From CAZICM01 sp964537685 (GTDB taxonomy: Bacteria > Myxococcota_A > Polyangia > Polyangiales > Polyangiaceae): a DNA stretch of 51,233 nt. Shown here in pieces: positions 33,276 through 41,175 of this stretch. Each line of letters opens with the position of its first letter. Position 1 is the stretch's first letter. The notes beneath the pieces are model-generated. The model saw only the letters and a program-made list of their open reading frames with translations. It was not told the origin of the DNA and did no database searches. The stretch spans positions 1-51,233 of the forward strand of contig CAZICM010000066.1 of assembly GCA_964537685.1 (NCBI GenBank), in the 5' to 3' direction. A program made the position numbers and the translations under genes.

Positions 33276-34514
33276 ATGTTCAATGCGTTTACGAATCCTT
33301 TCCGGCCGGGGGCGGGTCACAAGCCTCCCTATCTTGCGGGCCGAACCGCCGAAATCGATGAATTTTTCCGGTTGCTCAAGCAGGATGTTGTGCTTGAGAA
33401 CATGGTGTTGACGGGTCTTCGGGGGCTCGGCAAGACGGTACTTCTCGACACGTTCAAACCTCTCGCCATTGAAGCTGGGTGGCTGTGGACGGGCACGGAT
33501 TTATCTGAATCGACGAGCATCAGCGAAGATCGCCTAGCTCTGCGGCTGCTCACCGACCTTGGCCTGTCCACAACGGGCATTACACTCGGGCAGCGCCAAA
33601 AAACGCCAATCGGCTTTGGCCGGGAACCCATAAAAACCCCGGTTTCACTGAACTACAACACACTTGAATCGCTGTACCAATCAACGCCTGGGCTTGTTTC
33701 GGACAAGCTGCGGGGAGTTCTGGACGTGGTGGCGCAGGCTCTGGCCGAAAGCAAACACCGTGGAATTGTATTCGCGTATGACGAAGCCCAGAACTTGGCC
33801 GATCACGCGGTACGCCATGAGTTTCCACTGTCTTTGCTTTTGGATGTTTTTCAATCGCTTCAGAAGCGGGGCGCCCGATTTTTATTGGTGCTCACAGGAC
33901 TGCCTACGCTCTTCCCCAAACTGGTCGAGGCACGCACTTACACCGAGCGCATGTTTCGCGTTGTTTTTCTCGATAAACTCACCGAAGCCGAAAGCCGAGA
34001 CGCGATTATCAAACCGATCGATGACGTAAAATGCCCTGTAAAATTGGATGCTCAATCCATTCAAAAAATCATCTCACTATCGGATGGGTATCCTTATTTC
34101 ATCCAATTTATTTGCAGAGAAGTCTACGATGCCTTTCTTCAAGGCCAGCGTGCGGTCCCCGTCACTGAAATCGTCCGCAAGCTGGACAGCGACTTTTTCT
34201 CGGGCCGATGGTCTCGAGCCACGGATCGCCAGCGCCAACTGCTTGAAGTCGTGGCCCGGCTCAATCGCGCCTCCTCCGAATTCACCGTTCAAGAGATTGC
34301 CGAGGCATCCACATCCATGCTGGAAAAACCTTTCAGTTCCAGCCAAATCAATCAAATGCTTTCGGCCCTGATGGACAGCGGGCTTATTTATAAAAATCGC
34401 CACGGAAAATATATGTTTGCGGTGCCTATGCTCGATCAGTTCATTCTGCGCCAGACAAGCCCAGCACTCAAACCCGAAACCCCGCCCAAAAAGAAGAAAC
34501 CCCGCTCCAGATAA
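33276..34514 (+). CDS. AAA/STAND-type ATPase with C-terminal winged helix
   Basis: A 412-residue cytoplasmic ATPase resembling archaeal-type (MNS/ORC-like) AAA proteins. FVGR-like YLAGRTAEIDEFFRLL precedes Walker A GLRGLGKT (47-54). Walker B is GIVFAYDEAQNL (Asp169, Glu170), followed by LVLTGLPTLFPKL (sensor 1/GLP type) and LSDGYPYFIQFICREVYDA (GxP helix of the lid). The C-terminus has two winged-helix-like parts (EFTVQEIAEAST, QINQMLSALMDSGLIYKNRHGKYMFAVP). These proteins often act in mobile-element or conflict contexts, or as transcription-linked ATPases. It is monocistronic, with an AT-rich promoter right at the start codon. The basic Lys-rich tail ends KKKKPRSR. Confidence 0.8.
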   Translation: MFNAFTNPFRPGAGHKPPYLAGRTAEIDEFFRLLKQDVVLENMVLTGLRGLGKTVLLDTFKPLAIEAGWLWTGTDLSESTSISEDRLALRLLTDLGLSTTGITLGQRQKTPIGFGREPIKTPVSLNYNTLESLYQSTPGLVSDKLRGVLDVVAQALAESKHRGIVFAYDEAQNLADHAVRHEFPLSLLLDVFQSLQKRGARFLLVLTGLPTLFPKLVEARTYTERMFRVVFLDKLTEAESRDAIIKPIDDVKCPVKLDAQSIQKIISLSDGYPYFIQFICREVYDAFLQGQRAVPVTEIVRKLDSDFFSGRWSRATDRQRQLLEVVARLNRASSEFTVQEIAEASTSMLEKPFSSSQINQMLSALMDSGLIYKNRHGKYMFAVPMLDQFILRQTSPALKPETPPKKKKPRSR

Positions 34515-34676
34515 TGCTTCTGCAAAAACGCCGCGCTTGCTTTGCGCCCTCCGTGCATTTTGTGCGCCCCGAAATTCCCATCGGCATTATTTCACGCTTG
34601 TTTCATCAGCCCACTTCAGGCAATGACATGGAACACCCTTTGATATAGCCGCACCAACCGCAAAACAGCCCCCACC

Positions 34677-35408
34677 ATGAACGCGGACGAAAGCGCCCAA
34701 ACCAAAACCCCTGTATTCGTCGCCAAAAACCTCACCAAAATCTATGTAATGGGCGAGGTATCCGTTCATGCACTGCGCGGCGCCAATCTCGAACTCTTCG
34801 AAGGCGAAGTCGTCGTCCTCCTCGGCCCTTCAGGAAGCGGCAAATCCACGCTCCTCAATATTCTGGGCGGCCTCGATATCCCCACTGCAGGAGAAGTCTG
34901 GTATCGCGATCATGTTCTCACCAATGCCAGCGACAACGACCTCACCCGCTACCGCCGCGAACACGTTGGATTTGTCTTCCAATTTTATAATTTAATTCCC
35001 AGCCTCACCGCCCGGGAAAATGTCGCCCTCGTCACCGATATCAGCGAAAAACCCATGAGCGCCGAAGAGGCCCTTAAACTGGTCGGCCTTGAAAAACGCA
35101 TCGATCATTTTCCTTCCCAATTATCCGGCGGCGAACAACAGCGCGTCGCCATCGCCCGCGCCATCGCCAAACGCCCCGACGTGCTCCTCTGCGACGAACC
35201 CACCGGCGCCCTCGATGTCCACACCGGAAAAGTCGTCCTCGAAGCCTTGGAACGCATTAACAAAGAACTCGGCACCACGGTCGTTATCATCACCCACAAC
35301 GCGGCCATTGGAAATATGGCCGACCGGGTGGTCTCCATCGCCGACGGCCTCATCGCCGGCGAACACAGAAACACCCAAAAAGCCTCGCCCGACGAGCTTG
35401 TCTGGTAG
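34677..35408 (+). CDS. ABC transporter ATP-binding protein, LolD/MacB type
   Basis: A 243-residue ATPase: Walker A GPSGSGKST (50-58), Q-loop in FVFQFYNLIPSLTARENV (typical LolD/MacB/FtsE), signature LSGGEQQRVAIARA, Walker B VLLCDEPTGALD and H-loop VIITHN. It energises the FtsX-type permease encoded six bases downstream. The two have the organisation of MacB/LolCDE-like mechanotransmission transporters, which move lipids, lipoproteins or peptides in the envelope and do not usually pass substrate through the inner membrane. The start at 34677 follows the conserved length of the family; the upstream region is 162 bp of non-coding sequence. Confidence 0.92.
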   Translation: MNADESAQTKTPVFVAKNLTKIYVMGEVSVHALRGANLELFEGEVVVLLGPSGSGKSTLLNILGGLDIPTAGEVWYRDHVLTNASDNDLTRYRREHVGFVFQFYNLIPSLTARENVALVTDISEKPMSAEEALKLVGLEKRIDHFPSQLSGGEQQRVAIARAIAKRPDVLLCDEPTGALDVHTGKVVLEALERINKELGTTVVIITHNAAIGNMADRVVSIADGLIAGEHRNTQKASPDELVW

Positions 35409-35414
35409 CCCATC

Positions 35415-37778
35415 ATGAGCGCCCTCTTCCGAAAACTACTGCGCGATCTCCTGCACATGAAAGGCCAAGTCCTGGCCATCGCGCTCGTCGTCGCGGCCGG
35501 TGTCGCTGTCTTTCTCGCTTCCTTTGCCGCCGCCGACTCCTTGGAAATATCCAGGGCCGTCTATTATGAACAATATCGCTTCGCCCATATTTTTGGCCGC
35601 CTCCGCAAAGCTCCCAATTCGATCGAATCTATTCTCGCCAAAATCCCAGGCGTCTCTCAAAGCCAAGCCCGGGTCGTCACCGACATTTCCCTCGACATGG
35701 ACGCACTGCCCGATCCGGCCACCGCACATGTCGTTTCCATTCCCGAAATCAGGGTCCCCCAGCTCAACGACATCTACCTCCGCGAAGGCCGCTGGATCGA
35801 AGGCGGACACGACGACGAAATCCTTCTCAATGAAGCCTTTGCGCTGGTGCATAAACTCAGGCCGGGCGACACGCTCAAGGCAACCATCAACGGCCGCTAT
35901 AAAACCCTCACCATCGTAGGGCTCGCATTATCGCCTGAATTTGTTTATCAAATCTCCGGAGGAAGCCCATGGCCCGACGATAAGCGCTTCGCCATTATTT
36001 GGATGGGCCGCGAAGCCCTCGCCGCCGCCCTCGATATGAAGGGAGCATTTAATGATATTACATTCACCATCGATAAAAATGCATCCAAAGCCGATATCAT
36101 CGCATCGGTGGATGCGCTGCTCGCTCCCTACGGCGGCTTTGGCGCCCACGATCGATCCCAGCAAATATCCGATAAATTCCTTGCCAGCGAATTCGAACAG
36201 CTCCGCACCAGCGCCATTTACGTTCCCGTCATTTTCTTAGGCGTCGCGGCCTTCCTGCTCAATGTCGTCCTCTCGCGCCTCATCAGCACCCAGCGCACCC
36301 AAATCGCCACGCTCAAGGCGTTTGGATATTCCAACCGGCACATTGCCATTCATTACCTTGAATTTGCCTTGGTTATCGTTACAATTGGTGTCATTCTCGG
36401 CGTCGGCGCGGGCCTTTACCTGGGAGACGGCTTGACCCGCCTGTACACCGAATACTTTCGATTTCCTGTATTAACCCTTCGAATTGTACCGGGCACCATT
36501 CTCACCTCGGTCGGGGTCTCCCTCGTAGCCGCGGCGCTAAGCGTTGTTTTCGCCGTAAGAAAAGCCGCCGCCCTTCCTCCCGCCGAGGCCATGCGCCCCG
36601 AACCTCCGGCCACCTTTCAGCCCACGCTCATTGAAAGGATTGGATTACATCGAATTTTATCCCAACCCGGACGTATGGTTTTGCGCAACACGGCCCGCAG
36701 GCCCGGCCGCGCCGTGTTATCGATTATTGGCATTGCCTTTGCCACAGGCATTCTCGTCATCGGCCGCTATACCGAAGACGCCGTCAATGCCATCGTCGAT
36801 ATGCAATTCCGCCTTTCGGAAAATGAAACCGCCATCGCCGCCTTTATTAAACCCATGCCCGACTCCGTGCGCATCGAATTGGAACATCTTCCCGGCGTAT
36901 GGAAAGCGGAACCTTTTAGGATCGTGCCTGTTGCCTATAAAAACGGCACACTGCAATGGCGCACCACCCTGAACGGAATGCCCCTCCGATCCGAACTCAA
37001 AAGGCTAAGCGACCGGCGCGGTAAAATTGTTGAAATCCCTCCGGATGGGCTGGCCATGACAAAATTCCTAGGAAAGCTCTTGGATTTAAAACTGGGCGAT
37101 ACCGTTACCGTTGAAGTGCTGGATGAAAAGCGTAAAACCTTTGAATTGCCCATCACCATGTTCGTTGATGAGCTAACCGGCGTTCAAGGCTACATGGAAA
37201 TTGGAAAACTCAATGAGCTTCTCGGCGAAAGCAGCTTAATCTCCGGCGTCTACATCGGCGCCGACAGCGCCCGCGAAGAAGACTTGTACGACCGCCTAAA
37301 ACACACGCCCGGCGTCGCTTCCGTCATCGCCCGCCGCGCCGTCATCGATAACTTCAACCAAACCACCGAACGCAGCATGGGGGCCACGCGAGCCCTCCAA
37401 GTGGTCTTCGCCGTTATCATCGCCTTTAGCATTGTCTACAACAATGCCCGTATTGCCTTTGCCGAACGCAGCCGTGAATTGGCCAGCTTGCGGGTTTTAG
37501 GCTTTAGCCGCTCGGAAGTGAGCGCCATTTTGCTGCTCGAACTGTTTTTGTTGGTCTTTTTGGCGATTCCGCTCGGCCTTTTTCTCGGCTACCTCGGCGT
37601 CATCGGACTCACCGAAGCTTATCAATTGGATATTATGCGCATGCCGATCGTATTGAGCCCATCCACTTATGGCTACTCCACGGTGGTCGTACTGCTCGCT
37701 GCGGCCTTTTCCGCGCTCATCGTGCGAAGGCGCATCGATCATTTGGATCTGGTAGGCGTTCTAAAGACCAGGGACTAG
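35415..37778 (+). CDS. FtsX-family ABC permease with two FtsX domains
   Basis: A 787-residue inner-membrane protein. It has a first transmembrane helix (about 15-35), a periplasmic MacB_PCD-like domain (about 45-265) and FtsX domain one (helices near 270-400; IYVPVIFLGVAAFLLNVVL, LKAFGYSNRHIAIHYLEFAL). A second anchor helix (about 428-448), a second periplasmic domain and FtsX domain two (about 655-785; RELASLRVLGFSRSEVSAILL) follow. This two-domain form is the common large permease type that forms homodimers with LolD-like ATPases. Spacing to the ATPase gene and to the adaptor gene is six bases on each side, so the three are one operon. The cargo cannot be told from sequence. Confidence 0.9.
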   Translation: MSALFRKLLRDLLHMKGQVLAIALVVAAGVAVFLASFAAADSLEISRAVYYEQYRFAHIFGRLRKAPNSIESILAKIPGVSQSQARVVTDISLDMDALPDPATAHVVSIPEIRVPQLNDIYLREGRWIEGGHDDEILLNEAFALVHKLRPGDTLKATINGRYKTLTIVGLALSPEFVYQISGGSPWPDDKRFAIIWMGREALAAALDMKGAFNDITFTIDKNASKADIIASVDALLAPYGGFGAHDRSQQISDKFLASEFEQLRTSAIYVPVIFLGVAAFLLNVVLSRLISTQRTQIATLKAFGYSNRHIAIHYLEFALVIVTIGVILGVGAGLYLGDGLTRLYTEYFRFPVLTLRIVPGTILTSVGVSLVAAALSVVFAVRKAAALPPAEAMRPEPPATFQPTLIERIGLHRILSQPGRMVLRNTARRPGRAVLSIIGIAFATGILVIGRYTEDAVNAIVDMQFRLSENETAIAAFIKPMPDSVRIELEHLPGVWKAEPFRIVPVAYKNGTLQWRTTLNGMPLRSELKRLSDRRGKIVEIPPDGLAMTKFLGKLLDLKLGDTVTVEVLDEKRKTFELPITMFVDELTGVQGYMEIGKLNELLGESSLISGVYIGADSAREEDLYDRLKHTPGVASVIARRAVIDNFNQTTERSMGATRALQVVFAVIIAFSIVYNNARIAFAERSRELASLRVLGFSRSEVSAILLLELFLLVFLAIPLGLFLGYLGVIGLTEAYQLDIMRMPIVLSPSTYGYSTVVVLLAAAFSALIVRRRIDHLDLVGVLKTRD

Positions 37779-37784
37779 AAACTC

Positions 37785-38981
37785 ATGAAAATTGTTCGTA
37801 AAATCTTTTGGATTCTCATCGGCCTGGCCGTTCTCGCCGCCATTGTCGTCGCATTTCTGCCCAAGCCTGTTCCTGTTGAATTAGGAACAGTTACCAAGGG
37901 ATTGCTGGTTGTCACGGCCGAGGGCGAGGGCAAAACCCGCATCAAAGATCGATTTGTGGTCTCGGCGCCGGTGAGCGGGCAAATGCCGAGGCTTAGCCTG
38001 CATCCGGGCGACCAAGTAAAGCTGGGCGCCGAGCTTTTATTTATTTCGCCGACCGACGCGCCGCTATTGGACACGCGCTCCAAGGCCCAGGCGGAGGCGC
38101 AGGTAAAGATGGCGAGAGCGGCCAGGGCTCAGGCCAATACGCGCGTGGGGCTGGCCAAAACGGCGCTTGAATTTGAACAGACCGAACTAGGCCGCATGAA
38201 ACAATTGTTATCCACGGGAGGCGTGGCCCAAGCGGCGGTGGACACGGCGGAATTAAAAATGAGAAGCGCCGCGGCCGAGCTTGAATCGGCGAGATTTGGT
38301 GAACGCATTGCTCAATTTCAATTGGAAACGGCCGAGGCGGCATTGCTTCGATTTGCCAAGGGCGCCAAGGAAGAAGATGTCACCGCGCGCGTCGCGGTAA
38401 GAGCGCCCATTGATGGCACGGTATTGCGCGTCTTTCAGGAGAGCGCGGGCCCTGTGGTCGTCGGCGCGCCGCTTGTGGAGCTCGGCGATCGCAATGCAAT
38501 GGAAATCGTCATTGAGCTTTTATCGACGGACGCGGTTCAAATAAAACCGGATGCGGCCATTCAAATCGATCGGTGGGGCGGAGAAGAGACGCTGGGCGCG
38601 CGTGTAAGGCTCGTCGAGCCCTCGGGCTACACCAAAATTTCGGCCTTGGGCATTGAAGAACAGCGCGTGAATATTGTCGCCGACTTCACGGGAGAACCGG
38701 CTCAATGGTCGGCCTTGGGCGACAATTTCCGCGTGCACGCCCGCATTGTGATTTGGCAAAAGCCTGATGCGATTAAGATTCCTATTTCGGCTTTATTCAG
38801 GCAGGGCTCGAATTGGGCCGTGTACACATTATTTAATGGGAAGGCCATTCTAAAGGAAATTGAAATAGGGCGCCGCAATCAAACGGAAGCGGAGGTGCTC
38901 AAAGGCTTGGAAGAGGGCGATACGCTCATTGTTCATCCCAGCGATTTGGTGAAGAACGGTGTTTCGGTCGTGAAGCGTTAA
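37785..38981 (+). CDS. HlyD/MacA-type periplasmic adaptor
   Basis: A 398-residue membrane-fusion protein. An N-terminal anchor helix (about 6-25) is followed by a beta-barrel/lipoyl half (VSAPVSGQMPRLSLHPGDQVKLGAELL), an alpha-helical hairpin (about 95-200, Ala/Glu/Arg-rich heptads) and the second lipoyl half (VRAPIDGTVLRVFQESAGPVV). A beta-barrel domain and a membrane-proximal domain (LKEIEIGRRNQTEAEVLKGLEEGD) follow. It would link the ABC permease to an outer-membrane or outer-leaflet partner. The hairpin is of moderate length, so it could reach an outer-membrane duct, but no TolC-like gene is present here; the barrel-like lipoprotein 78 bp downstream is an alternative partner. Confidence 0.9.
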   Translation: MKIVRKIFWILIGLAVLAAIVVAFLPKPVPVELGTVTKGLLVVTAEGEGKTRIKDRFVVSAPVSGQMPRLSLHPGDQVKLGAELLFISPTDAPLLDTRSKAQAEAQVKMARAARAQANTRVGLAKTALEFEQTELGRMKQLLSTGGVAQAAVDTAELKMRSAAAELESARFGERIAQFQLETAEAALLRFAKGAKEEDVTARVAVRAPIDGTVLRVFQESAGPVVVGAPLVELGDRNAMEIVIELLSTDAVQIKPDAAIQIDRWGGEETLGARVRLVEPSGYTKISALGIEEQRVNIVADFTGEPAQWSALGDNFRVHARIVIWQKPDAIKIPISALFRQGSNWAVYTLFNGKAILKEIEIGRRNQTEAEVLKGLEEGDTLIVHPSDLVKNGVSVVKR

Positions 38982-39059
38982 AAGCGAGATTGTTTATTTG
39001 AAAAGAAATGGGCACAATCGGCCCCCCGAATCTCAGGCCGGCTTATCAGCGAACCGCTC

Positions 39060-39707
39060 ATGAACGCATTTCACAAGCCATTTCAATCTATTTTCCGTCC
39101 AAGCCCGCTCGCCCTTGCCGCCTGTTCGGTGTGGCTATTGGGCTGTGCTGGCAATCTCTACACGACGGCGAGAGTTGTTCCCAAAGGCGAGACGCAGCAC
39201 ACTTTTGGAATGGGTGTGTTTGTCGTCGATTCAGAGGACACCTATCCGACGGCGGTGTACCAGGCGAGGCTTGGCTTGCATGAGAAGCTGGATGTGGGTT
39301 TGCAAGCCGGATCGAGTTTTAGAGCGGATGCCAAGGGAAATATTTTTACGACCGACCATGTTGCGGCGGCTTTGGATTTCAGCTTGGAATTCGATGTCTA
39401 TCCCGATCGCTATATTGTTCCTGAATTGCCTCTCATCATTAGCATCGATTTTACCCAGAATGTTTCGTGGGTTGTTTATGGCGGGCCTGGGATGGTGGCC
39501 AATACCGATCGTTCGAGTTTTATCGTTAAGGCGGGCAGCGGTTTTCAATGGCGGGCTACCGATGATTTAACCTTGCAATTGGAAGGGAATGCCCGTTTTT
39601 TAAATGTGGACAAGAATCTATTTCCTCATCCTCTTTTAAATTTTGGTCTTGGATTTAGCTTTGGCGGGCAAACCAGGCCGCCGCTGGGCGAGCCCGAAAA
39701 GAAATAA
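39060..39707 (+). CDS. Outer-membrane-like lipoprotein
   Basis: A 215-residue lipoprotein: signal peptide with lipobox LLGC (Cys29). The mature part is rich in alternating beta strands (TAVYQARLGLHEKLDVGLQAG, LPLIISIDFTQNVSWVVYGG, LTLQLEGNARFL, LLNFGLGFSFGG), as in an eight-stranded barrel of the OmpA/OmpX size class, though with a lipidated N-terminus. It lies 78 bp after the adaptor gene and may belong to the ABC operon. No Shine-Dalgarno sequence is obvious. It ends in PPLGEPEKK after the last strand. Confidence 0.72.
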   Translation: MNAFHKPFQSIFRPSPLALAACSVWLLGCAGNLYTTARVVPKGETQHTFGMGVFVVDSEDTYPTAVYQARLGLHEKLDVGLQAGSSFRADAKGNIFTTDHVAAALDFSLEFDVYPDRYIVPELPLIISIDFTQNVSWVVYGGPGMVANTDRSSFIVKAGSGFQWRATDDLTLQLEGNARFLNVDKNLFPHPLLNFGLGFSFGGQTRPPLGEPEKK

Positions 39708-39740
39708 TATTTTTAATTTTTTAATATTTTAATATTTTAA
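39705..39740. terminator. AT-only bidirectional terminator-like segment
   Basis: The 29 bases between the two convergent stop codons contain only A and T, with repeated TTTTAATATT blocks and an AATATT-TT-AATATT palindrome. It could end both transcripts, but the stem has no G-C pairs. Confidence 0.35.
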
Positions 39741-40189
39741 TTGTTATCGTTGCCATTACAATTGGAATCGATATTATCCCCGGGCGTTTCAGGCGCGCCG
39801 GGATGGATCTTGGGATCCATGTCATTACAGTCGCCGCCGCTAAAGGAATAATAGCCGTCTTTATCGTCGTCGGTTTCGGGTACGCCATAGGGAGGCGCAA
39901 TGCCGCCTACGCCCGTGCCTCCTCCGCCGGCGCCTCCCTGACCGCCTTGGCCGCCTCCCGACGAGGAGCTGGATGCGGTGGAGCTGCTGCTGGAGCCGGT
40001 TTCGACTTCGCTTGAGCAAGCAGCGCCCGAGGCCATTACGGTCAAGCCCATCAAAACGGCGGCGCCTGTGCGCGCGACGCTTCCATCGGCTTTTCGAAGG
40101 CGCGCGCCGCAATGCGGGCAATGGGTTTCGGCGATTTTAACGTGGCAGGCGCATTCAGGACAGGCAACGAGGGGAGGGCTTTGAGACAT
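39737..40189 (-). CDS. Zinc-ribbon, lipobox and MopE-type metal-binding protein
   Basis: A 150-residue protein with three parts. Residues 8-30 form a zinc ribbon (CPEC at 10-13, CPHC at 24-27). Residues 42-58 are a hydrophobic helix ending GAAC, a lipobox with Cys58, followed by a Ser/Gly linker (about 62-97). Residues 104-150 match the MopE-type putative metal-binding motif: DDDKDGYYSF, GGDCND, PGAPE, DNIDSNCNG. The zinc ribbon would sit before the signal sequence on the cytoplasmic side, which is odd for a lipoprotein. Either the protein keeps an uncleaved anchor, or signal peptidase II frees the ribbon. The MopE-type tail is expected to bind Ca2+ or Cu outside the cell. Confidence 0.8.
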   Translation of the reverse strand: MSQSPPLVACPECACHVKIAETHCPHCGARLRKADGSVARTGAAVLMGLTVMASGAACSSEVETGSSSSSTASSSSSGGGQGGQGGAGGGGTGVGGIAPPYGVPETDDDKDGYYSFSGGDCNDMDPKIHPGAPETPGDNIDSNCNGNDNN

Positions 40190-40266
40190 AAGCGGCAGAA
40201 CAGGGGATTTTTAGGCGGCAGTCAATATGTTCGAAACCAATCCCTTCAAAATTCACCGCAGCGCAA

Positions 40267-41175
40267 TCACAAATTTTCCAGCATTTTTGTTCGCTTCTCG
40301 AGAGAGATATCCGCTTCATAGAGCCCGGCAATTAAAGCGGGGCGAAGATACTCTTGGAGCACGTTGGACTTGACCGTTCTATAGACCTGCACGGCCATAT
40401 CAGCATCGAGCCTGGCCAATCCTAATAACATATCATACTTATCTCCCGCCACGGATTTGGTAACCTGTGAAGGCCAGTCGCGATCCATGGGCTCCAAAAT
40501 CTGTTTCACCAATGCTTCTCGGGCGGCTGGATCTGTCGCAGCCATCTCCTTCAGCATATCAATAGCGGCCATTCTCTCAATAACAATATCCGGCTTGGCC
40601 TCCATAAAAACGATATCGCTTGGCAGCTCTCTGAGCTCTTCCGTATTCTCAAGCAGAGAAACCAAATCAGAAATGCCCCCTGACCCACTCGAAACAAGCA
40701 CCCGAATAGCCTCTCCTGTATCAGCAAACACATTAAACTTTGCATCACGATATAATTTAACCACCTGCCTAATTGCGAGCTGCCTATTCGCAAGCTCGTC
40801 CGGCTTCCTATCATTATCTGCGGGAAGACGGGCACTCTCGCGGATTTGAGGCATATCGCCCCGACTGGAACTTCCTATTGCCAAGATGCCACTCGAAGAG
40901 GGAGAATCGGCCGTTCGATCGCTACTTGGTGGCTTCATTGGCAGGTTAGCATGTATGTCGGACACATTAAGGGCAAGGGGGTGCCTCAGGGATAACATGA
41001 TGATCACTGCTACAACCAGTATTCCACCTGCTAAAACACCTAGGCGGCCCCACCGATGCCTTGGCACATTGTGGGTTTTCCTTGTTGAATTATTTCTATC
41101 TGCGATGCGCCTGCTATTCATTGCCATCTCTCCATTTAGGGAATTAGATATAAGCTTTTTTCTCATAGTTGCCAT
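40267..41175 (-). CDS. Membrane-anchored hypothetical protein in the low-GC island
   Basis: A 302-residue protein: basic cytoplasmic N-terminus, one transmembrane helix (about 45-63, LGVLAGGILVVAVIIMLSL), a Ser/Pro-rich periplasmic stalk (about 65-120) and a helical C-terminal domain (about 125-302) with HEAT-like helix pairs (IERMAAIDMLKEMAATDPAAREALVKQIL). It has no catalytic motif. GAGGTG lies about 12 bases before the ATG. Its start overlaps the end of the metallopeptidase gene by 13 bp, so the two are cotranscribed and probably work together. Base composition is A/T-richer than the flanking genes. Family not recognised. Confidence 0.75.
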   Translation of the reverse strand: MATMRKKLISNSLNGEMAMNSRRIADRNNSTRKTHNVPRHRWGRLGVLAGGILVVAVIIMLSLRHPLALNVSDIHANLPMKPPSSDRTADSPSSSGILAIGSSSRGDMPQIRESARLPADNDRKPDELANRQLAIRQVVKLYRDAKFNVFADTGEAIRVLVSSGSGGISDLVSLLENTEELRELPSDIVFMEAKPDIVIERMAAIDMLKEMAATDPAAREALVKQILEPMDRDWPSQVTKSVAGDKYDMLLGLARLDADMAVQVYRTVKSNVLQEYLRPALIAGLYEADISLEKRTKMLENL

